Origin: Siphonodentalium dalli
Taxonomy: Eukaryota > Mollusca > Scaphopoda > Gadilida > Siphonodentaliidae
DNA length: 64,000 nucleotides
Assembly (NCBI GenBank): GCA_032622095.1
Contig: CP136061.1
Coordinates: 237,570,609-237,634,608, forward strand
Direction of reading: 5' to 3'
Positions 57,034 to 64,000 of the stretch are shown in pieces (the first letter of the stretch is position 1; each line of letters begins with the position of its first letter). The notes beneath the pieces were generated by a model. It worked only from the letters and a program-made list of their open reading frames with translations, had not been told where the DNA came from and searched no databases. The translations under genes and the position numbers were made by a program.

Positions 57034-57809
57034 TTATTTGTATATATACGGACAAAGTCTGTCTACATTTTGATGTTCTTTCTGTTTGTGGCGGTTTTTG
57101 ACGGGTGGAAATATTTTCACAGGATACCCACCGCCAAGGCCAACCGTACCTTTAATTGATATAGTAAAGATTTTGGCGACTGGACTGACGGTTACGCTGG
57201 AAGATATACAAATGGTGGATGTGGCGGACCGAATGGGGAGGGGTGTCAGGCAATGTTTGTGTTTGGTGTATGTTGGGCGATTTGTGGTTGACATTGGGTT
57301 GTGGCTATTTAATTCCAGAGCAGCCAGACAGTCATGAATCGAAACGTTTTGTCGCAGCAATATACAGTTGCACTATTTGGAAAAAACCTGATATTTTCCG
57401 GAATTGATATGTACCATATTCAGACCAAAAAAATTATCAATGTCGGTTATAATGAAGCGGTCACTGTTTAACATATCGTCAAGCTCCAACCGTTCATGTT
57501 GATACAAAAGGCACATATAATGAAATGGTATACATATTCCAATGGGTTCCCACAACTGCAAGCAGGACTTTCGGCTATGTCGTTTTGATACATATCAGCG
57601 CGAAGTTCACTACACCCGTTTATAATTCGGGAGTTTGTCATATTATAACGTCTGAGACTTGTATAAAAGTGGGGGCTCACGGGGTTTGGGGGTTGGTATA
57701 TGGATCGTAAATTAAATTGGAAGTCAGAGAAAGTGACAACGTCGGTAATTGAATATTGGTTCATCTTTATCGATTCAGAGGGTACAAACCTCTGCCATGC
57801 ACTGGACAA
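57034..57809 (-). pseudogene. C-terminal fragment of a non-LTR (LINE) ORF2, frameshifted
   Basis: On the minus strand, 57,809-57,468 contains SRIINGCSELRADMYQND and SPACSCGNPLEYVYHF. This is the Cys/His-rich pattern that ends many LINE reverse transcriptase proteins. After a frameshift, a second piece (to about 57,373) continues with CLLYQHERLELDDML. A third frame reaches 57,034. No start, no reverse transcriptase domain and no intact end remain. Recognition is by motif only. Confidence 0.55.
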
Positions 57810-58002
57810 GATTGGATCTTTTCACCTTTCTTCTCAATATGTATTGTCAGACGATGAGAGTATTTATTGAATTGAATTGAATTGACTTCTTCGACATTTA
57901 ACTCATATTATCTAAGTCAATGGCCTCTATATACATTACGTAAAGTGTGTGCGATAAGCAAAACACTCAACATCGTGGCGATTGTTTTGGGAGAGTGATT
58001 AA

Positions 58003-58394
58003 CCCTTTACCCAACAGAAGGGCCCTGTGCCAATGCATTCTCTTATATATGCGAGTCGACCATAGGTCGCCTCGCATATATAAGAGAATGCATTGGCTTA
58101 ACACATTAAAAATTATAAAATTGTTAAAGAATGTAAGAAAAAATGGTAAAAAGTGTTTAAAACAGATTTTGTTTAGGCCAATGCATTCTCTTATATATGC
58201 GAGGCGACCTATGGTCGACTCGCATATATAAGAGAATGCATTGGCACAGGGCATAACTGTAACTATCACAATGTGGTCAAGGAGCCGGTTCCAATGATAT
58301 CCATATTTGTATGGTTCTATTGAGACAGACCGAAGATATTTTAGGCTGTTGAAGCTTTATTTGGCCGGTTTTGGCCGGTTTGTTGGGTAAAGGG
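58003..58394. mobile_element. 392-bp TTAA-flanked MITE with twin hairpins, copy 2
   Basis: Same length and ends as 38335-38726, with TTAA at 57999-58002 and 58395-58398. The few differences fall in the AT-rich spacer between the two hairpins, while the hairpin arms are identical. Confidence 0.9.
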
Positions 58395-58398
58395 TTAA

Positions 58399-59282
58399 TG
58401 GCGGCCCACTGGCCCACTCAACACCGAAAGCTGGATTGGTGAGGATTAGTGAGCTCCTTGGTGTAACCAGTGGGCAGTTTCAACCAAACCTCACTATATA
58501 CATGTACGGCAATCACAGCGACACACCATGCATCCATGGATCACCGGCAGCATATTTTGAACAATTCAAGACAAAACAATTATCAATATTTAGTTAATCT
58601 ATATATATATAAGAATATGATCTGTCCATCCGTCTGTCTGTCCGGATTTTTCTCCGAGACTCCTAGACCGATTTCAACCAAATTTGGCGTGGTGACTATA
58701 AGGGTACCTGGTGGACAACGTCGTTAGTTTTTCAAAATATTGATTAAAAACAATTTAATTAAATAAATAAAAAAAATAAAAAATAATCTCACTGTGGGCC
58801 TGTTTCAGCTCCAGTTTTACGCTCTGTATATTATGTTCTTTCACTGTGGCCCGCGCCATCCAACTGAATAACGGATATAAGTCCGCTATGGGTTTATTCC
58901 AGAATCAAGTTATTTAGGTCCAATATGAACCTATTTGCACGCGGATATATTGGAGTAGCATAATATATAGTATATATGTAGGAATTGTCTGACATGTGCG
59001 CGAAGTGCACACATGGTCCGCAGGCCTGAATGAAGGCTCACGAAGGGAGCCTGTTTCACCTAGTAATATTATAACATAAATGAATTGGCGTAAATATTCT
59101 TAGTTATCGGTTTTTGTGGCTATCTGTGGCTATCTGTGATTATTGGTGAGCTTCCATGGGTCAGTCTCCAGGAGTTCTGTTGATTCATGTTAATTGATCT
59201 GCTCCACGCAAGGCCACGGTGGATAACCGCGAAAAAAATTACATCGAGTCCTGCTGATCCTGGTTTATAAGCTTATTGCCCC
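58399..59282. other. Gene-free interval
   Basis: Contains a dispersed motif, GTCCATCCGTCTGTCTGTCC, followed by CCTAGACCGATTTCAACC (58,624-58,680), resembling the start of units at 47.6 kb. No supported gene. Confidence 0.45.
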
Positions 59283-59752
59283 CATATGTGACCCGCCATA
59301 TCAAATCCAGTCGTAAGTCGGGATTTTTTTTTACCCTGTGCCAATGCATTCTCTTATATATGCGAGTCGACCATAGGTCGCCTCGCATATATAAGAGAAT
59401 GCATTGGCCTAACAATTTTTTACAATTTTAATAATTTTTTCTTGTATTCTTTAACAATTTTATAATTTCACCCATACAGAGCCCCAGACAAACATGAGCA
59501 GACGACACTCTTCTATATGCTTCTATATATGTGTGGGGCTCCCTGCAGGGTAATGGATGTTTTTTTTATTTTATGTCCTAAAAATTGTAAGAAACATTTA
59601 TTTTAAAAAAATGAAAAAAATTGTTAGGCCAATGCATTCTCTTATATATGCGAGGCGACCTATGGTCGACTCGCATATATAAGAGAATGCATTGGCACAG
59701 GGTAAAAAATATCCCGACTTACGACTGGATTTGATATGGCGGGTCGCATATG
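59283..59752. mobile_element. 470-bp TIR element carrying the same twin hairpins
   Basis: The outer TIRs of about 45 bp begin CATATGYGACCCGCCATATC and run to GTCGTAAGTCGGGAT. They are unrelated to the CCCTTTACCC ends of the 392-bp MITE. Just inside, CCCTGTGCCAATGCATTCTC starts the same 26-bp-arm hairpins (59,343-59,409 and 59,628-59,694) with the same loops. The spacer differs completely and includes its own GAGCCCCA...TGGGGCTC pairing. Confidence 0.8.
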
Positions 59753-60082
59753 TGTTGAGTGTTTTGCTTATCACACACTCTTTACATACTGTACATGTTC
59801 TCGGGATAAAATTTAACTCGAATAAGCACCAGTATGGCTGCAATTTTTCCACAGTGTTGCACATTTATTGGTTTGAGGTTTAAGAATTTCATTACAGGAT
59901 ACAAGGACACAGACGTTTTCAGCTACAGGTTACTTTAATATGGTGAGTACAATACCGATGCTTCCTCCCATGCATGTGACATTGGGATCTCCCTCAATAT
60001 CAGAATCCGTCAACATTTTAAAGATATTGTATCTCTTCCTAATAAGTTTTATATAGTGAAATTTTAATTCAATTCAATAATT

Positions 60083-60360
60083 ATCACGAAATCGGCTCAC
60101 ATATGTCGCCTAAATCATGCAATCTTGATCTCGAGCTTGATTTCCAGATAACAATTGAATTGAATAGAATTAAAATTTCACAAGTCTATAAATGTGTTAC
60201 AATCTTATTTATATGATCAATTCTGGAGAATTGTATGGCACATCATATGCCTAGTTAATATATGTTCTCAACTAGTGTATTTCACAGTCAAGGCGAAGGT
60301 TTCAGCTCGAGATCTAGATTGAATGATTTAGGCGACTTTTGTGAGCCGCTTTCGTGATAA
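60083..60360. repeat. Short inverted-repeat element
   Basis: About 60-bp arms, 60,083-60,142 and 60,300-60,360, share TTATCACGAAA, CGGCTCACA, GTCGCCTAAATCAT and ATCTCGAGCT in inverted order with a few mismatches. AATTGAATTGAAT runs lie between them. Confidence 0.6.
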
Positions 60361-60771
60361 ACATTGAATTTATTTTTTTCTGGAAATTTTTAAAGCGACA
60401 CAAAGCTAATCGGCTAAAAAAGTCACATATGAACGGGCTGGGATCATGTCGACCTTCACATATACTGTGAAATATGATCTGTATACGGGCGTAGTCAGTC
60501 CAAGTTTCCTTCCATGTAAACCAGCTAGTGAAATCGAAGTCGAAGTACGGTTGCTTTACTCTTCTTAAAGCGTAAATCACCCGCTCATATGAAATCACCA
60601 ATGACAATAATAAAATGTCACAATTGTGAAAGTAATCTGGTATATTCCATTGAACAAATATTTGTTCTGAACAAGAGTTGTCAACTAAAAGTAGTACTTT
60701 AATGTGAACAATATTTCAAAAGAATACGAATTAATTTGACCCCGTGAACTTCATAACGGTTGGGCTCTTCT

Positions 60772-63700
60772 CTAGACGTAAGCAAACAAATCAAATGTGA
60801 GGTTCTCATTAATGTGCCCCAACGACCACATCCCCGGTCCCCCAATAACACACCCACTACATTCATTAACGATCACAGCCCCGGTCCCCCAATAACACAC
60901 CCACTACATTCATTAACGACTACATCCCCGGCCCCCCAATAACACACCCTCTACATTCATTAACGACCACAGTCCCGGTCCCCCAATAACACACCACTAC
61001 ATTCAGTAACGATCACAGCCCCGGTCCCCCAATAACACACCACTACATTCATTAACGACCACATCCCCCGTCCCACAATAACATACCCACCACATTCATT
61101 AACGACCACAGCCCCGATCCCCCAATAACACACCACTACATTCATTAACGACCACATCCCCGGTCCCCCAATAACACACCCACTACATTCATTAACGACC
61201 ACAGCCCCGGTCCCCCAATAACACACCACTACATTCATTAACGATCACAGCCCCGGTCCCCCAATAACACACCCACTACATTCATTAACGACCACATCCC
61301 CGGTCCCCCAATAACACACCCTCTACATTCATTAACGACCACAGCCCCGGTCCCCCAATAACACACCCACTATATTCATTAACGACCACATCCCCGGTCC
61401 CCCAATAACACACCCACTACATTCATTAACGACCACAGCCCCGGTCCCCCAATAACACACAACTACATTCATTAACGACCACATCCCCGGTCCCCCAATA
61501 ACACACCCACTACATTCATTTCTTATATTTATATAGCTTTTTGATGATTTATTCTCATAAAAAAGCTGAGTGTATTCTTATTTATTTTCACAAAACCTGC
61601 CCAGAATTTGAGACTAGCTCACTCAGCATATTAAGTCAGCCCAGTATAATATTTTCAAGCAATTAGTAACGATAACGTGATCGATATAAATATCTGGATT
61701 CACATGCAATTCGGCTGAACTTGGAAAAACACGCCCAATTCTGCTGCTGGTAGTTGACCAATCAGCGATGAGGATTTAGTGTAACACAGACGGGCTATGT
61801 AAATATTCCTAATTATACGGCATATTATGTGCGCAATATATAACAATAGTAAGATTATAATACATAGTTTTGACCATAAGATATCCTACAATAATTTGTA
61901 CTCAATGGACGGATTCTTATCTTTTATTGGATTTTAAAACTGGGAGGTGGGGAATCCTGAGTTTGTTTACATTTTGATTATGATTACGATTGACCTGATG
62001 GACTACCACGAAATAACGATTAGAAACAAACAGATTACACATGAGGTTATTCCTAATTACACGGCATATCATGTTCACAGTATATAATAACAGTTAGATT
62101 ATAATACTTCATTTTGACCATAAGATATCACTCTTTCCGAATTGTGTTTATTGTATAAATTTGTATTGATTTGTGTGATAAAGTCGATTAAAATTGACGA
62201 AAACTCCCACCACTGGATCTGTACGGCTATTATCTAGACGTAAGCAAACAAATAAAATGTGAGGTTCTCATTAATGTGCCCCAACGACCACATCCCCGGT
62301 CCCCCAATAACAAACCCACTACATTCATTAACGATCACAGCCCCGGTCCCCCAATAACACACCCACTACATTCATTAACGACCACATCCCCGGTCCCCCA
62401 ATAACACACCCACTACATTAATTAACGATCACAGCCCCGGTCCCCCAATAACACACAACTACATTCATTAACGACCACATCCCCGGTCCCCCAATAACAC
62501 ACCACTACATTCATTAACGACCACATCCCCGGTCCCCCAATAACACACCACTACATTCATTAACGATCACAGCCCCGGTCCCCCAATAACACACCCACTA
62601 CATTCATTAACGACCACATCCCCGGTCCCCCAATAACACACCCTCTACATTCATTAACGACCACAGCCCCGGTCCCCCAATAACACACCCACTATATTCA
62701 TTAACGACCACATCCCCGGTCCCCCAATAACACACCCACTACATTCATTAACGACCACAGCCCCGGTCCCCCAATAACACACAACTACATTCATTAACGA
62801 CCACATCCCTGGTCCCCCAATAACACACCCACTACATTCATTTCTTATATTTATATAGCTTTTTGATGATTTATTCTCATAAAAAAGCTGAGTGTATTCT
62901 TATTTATTTTCACAAAACCTGCCCAGAATTTGAGACTAGCTCACTCAGCATATTAAGTCAGCCCAGTATAATATTTTCAAGCAATTAGTAACGATAACGT
63001 GATCGATATAAATAACTGGATTCACATGCAATTCGGCTGAACTTGGAAAAACACGCCCAATTCTGCTGCTGGTAGTTGACCAATCAGCGATGAGGATTTA
63101 GTGTAACACAGACGGGCTATGTAAATATTCCTAATTATACGGCATATTATGTGCGCAATATATAACAATAGTAAGATTATAATACATAGTTTTGACCATA
63201 AGATATCCTACAATAATTTGTACTCAATGGACGGATTCTTATCTTTTATTGGATTTTAAAACTGGGAGGTGGGGAATCCTGAGTTTGTTTACATTTTGAT
63301 TATGATTACGATTGACCTGATGGACTACCACGAAATAACGATTAGAAACAAACAGATTACACATGAGGTTATTCCTAATTACACGGCATATCATGTTCAC
63401 AGTATATAATAACAGTTAGATTATAATACTTCATTTTGACCATAATATATCACTCTTTCCGAATTGTGTTTATTGTATAAATTTGTATTGATTTGTGTGA
63501 TAAAGTCGATTAAAATTGACGAAAACTCCCACCACTGGATCTGTACGGCTATTATCTAGACGTAAGCAAACAAATAAAATGTGAGGTTCTCATTAATGTG
63601 CCCCAACGACCACATCCCCGGTCCCCCAATAACACACCCACTACATTCATTAACGATCACAGCCCCGGTCCCCCAATAACACACCCACTACATTCATTAA

Positions 63701-64000
63701 CGACTACATCCCCGGTCGGCGGTCCCCCAATAGCACACCCTCTACATTCATTAACGACCACAGTCCCGGTCCCCCAATAACACACCCACTACATTCATTA
63801 ACGACTACATCCCCGGTCCCCCAATAACACACCCTCTACATTCATTAACGACCACAGTCCCGGTCCCCCAATAACACACCACTACATTCAGTAACGATCA
63901 CAGCCCCGGTCCCCCAATAACACACACTCTACGTTCATTAACGATCACAGCCCCGGTCCCCCAATAACACACCCACTACATTCATTAACGACCACAGCCC
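60772..64000. repeat. Higher-order tandem repeat with 47-bp minisatellite arrays
   Basis: Minisatellite units (CATTAACGACCACAGCCCCG then GTCCCCCAATAACACACC) form arrays at about 60,817-61,520, 62,278-62,842 and 63,598 to the window end. A unique segment of about 750 bp joins them (61,521-62,277 and 62,843-63,597), nearly identical in both copies. The CTAGACGTAAGC marker recurs at 60772, 62234 and 63556, giving periods of 1,462 and 1,322 bp; the difference is three 47-bp units. The unique segment itself contains a direct repeat of about 78 bp (CCTAATTAYACGGCATAT). No frame. Confidence 0.93.

Noticed and set aside
60817-61520. Regularly spaced repeats resembling a CRISPR array
   Set aside because: Units are contiguous 47-bp minisatellite copies with no unique spacers, in a eukaryotic context.

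Overview
The window is repeat-dense, AT-rich DNA from an animal, most likely an invertebrate and probably a mollusc. That placement is an inference. It rests on one spliced exon of a Cys-loop (nicotinic-receptor-like) ligand-gated channel, on two Ty3/gypsy LTR retrotransposons, on a decayed MULE-type transposase, and on tandem families of the kind I associate with bivalve and gastropod genomes. No bacterial gene organisation, rRNA, tRNA or CRISPR array is visible. Almost all the sequence is mobile elements, satellites and inverted repeats.

Layout. Bases 1-9718: a nearly complete Ty3/gypsy retrotransposon (element A) with intact gag and pol, linked by a textbook -1 frameshift signal. It split an older TTAA-flanked MITE whose right half follows it. 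Bases 10.4-12.4 kb: a minus-strand MULE-like transposase pseudogene broken by frameshifts and a GA microsatellite. Bases 13.5-14.7 kb: a second copy of the same MITE, carrying a nested TA-flanked element.

Bases 15,000-36,769 form a 21.8-kb composite with matching inverted ends, built of about 353-bp satellite units and flanked by a perfect 9-bp direct repeat (GTGAATTTG). This looks like one giant, non-autonomous foldback-type DNA element. Inside it lie a very young, deleted LTR retrotransposon (element B, 17,771-23,547) and a 6-kb inverted-repeat structure (24,622-30,630) whose core is a degenerate roughly 190-bp satellite. Element B has its own -1 frameshift signal. Its pol is an intact protease plus integrase-tail fusion lacking reverse transcriptase, RNase H and the integrase core.

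Bases 38-40 kb hold several MITEs and hairpins, including a 392-bp TTAA-flanked element with two perfect 26-bp-arm hairpins. Bases 40.5-41.8 kb are a TCATCG-type minisatellite. At 44.8-45.0 kb lies the receptor exon, next to a 191-bp foldback MITE. Bases 47.6-50.1 kb are two tandem families. Bases 50,722-56,780 are a 6.06-kb near-palindrome with a minisatellite core, flanked by TAA. Bases 57-60 kb hold a LINE fragment, a second copy of the 392-bp MITE, and a different TIR element carrying the same hairpin pair. Bases 60.8-64.0 kb are a higher-order tandem repeat (1,322-bp period) containing 47-bp minisatellite arrays.

The genes do not form a pathway. The coherent story is layered transposition, plus repeated emergence of large inverted-repeat elements whose arms or cores are satellite DNA. 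Coordinates of repeat edges were read by eye and may be off by a few bases.
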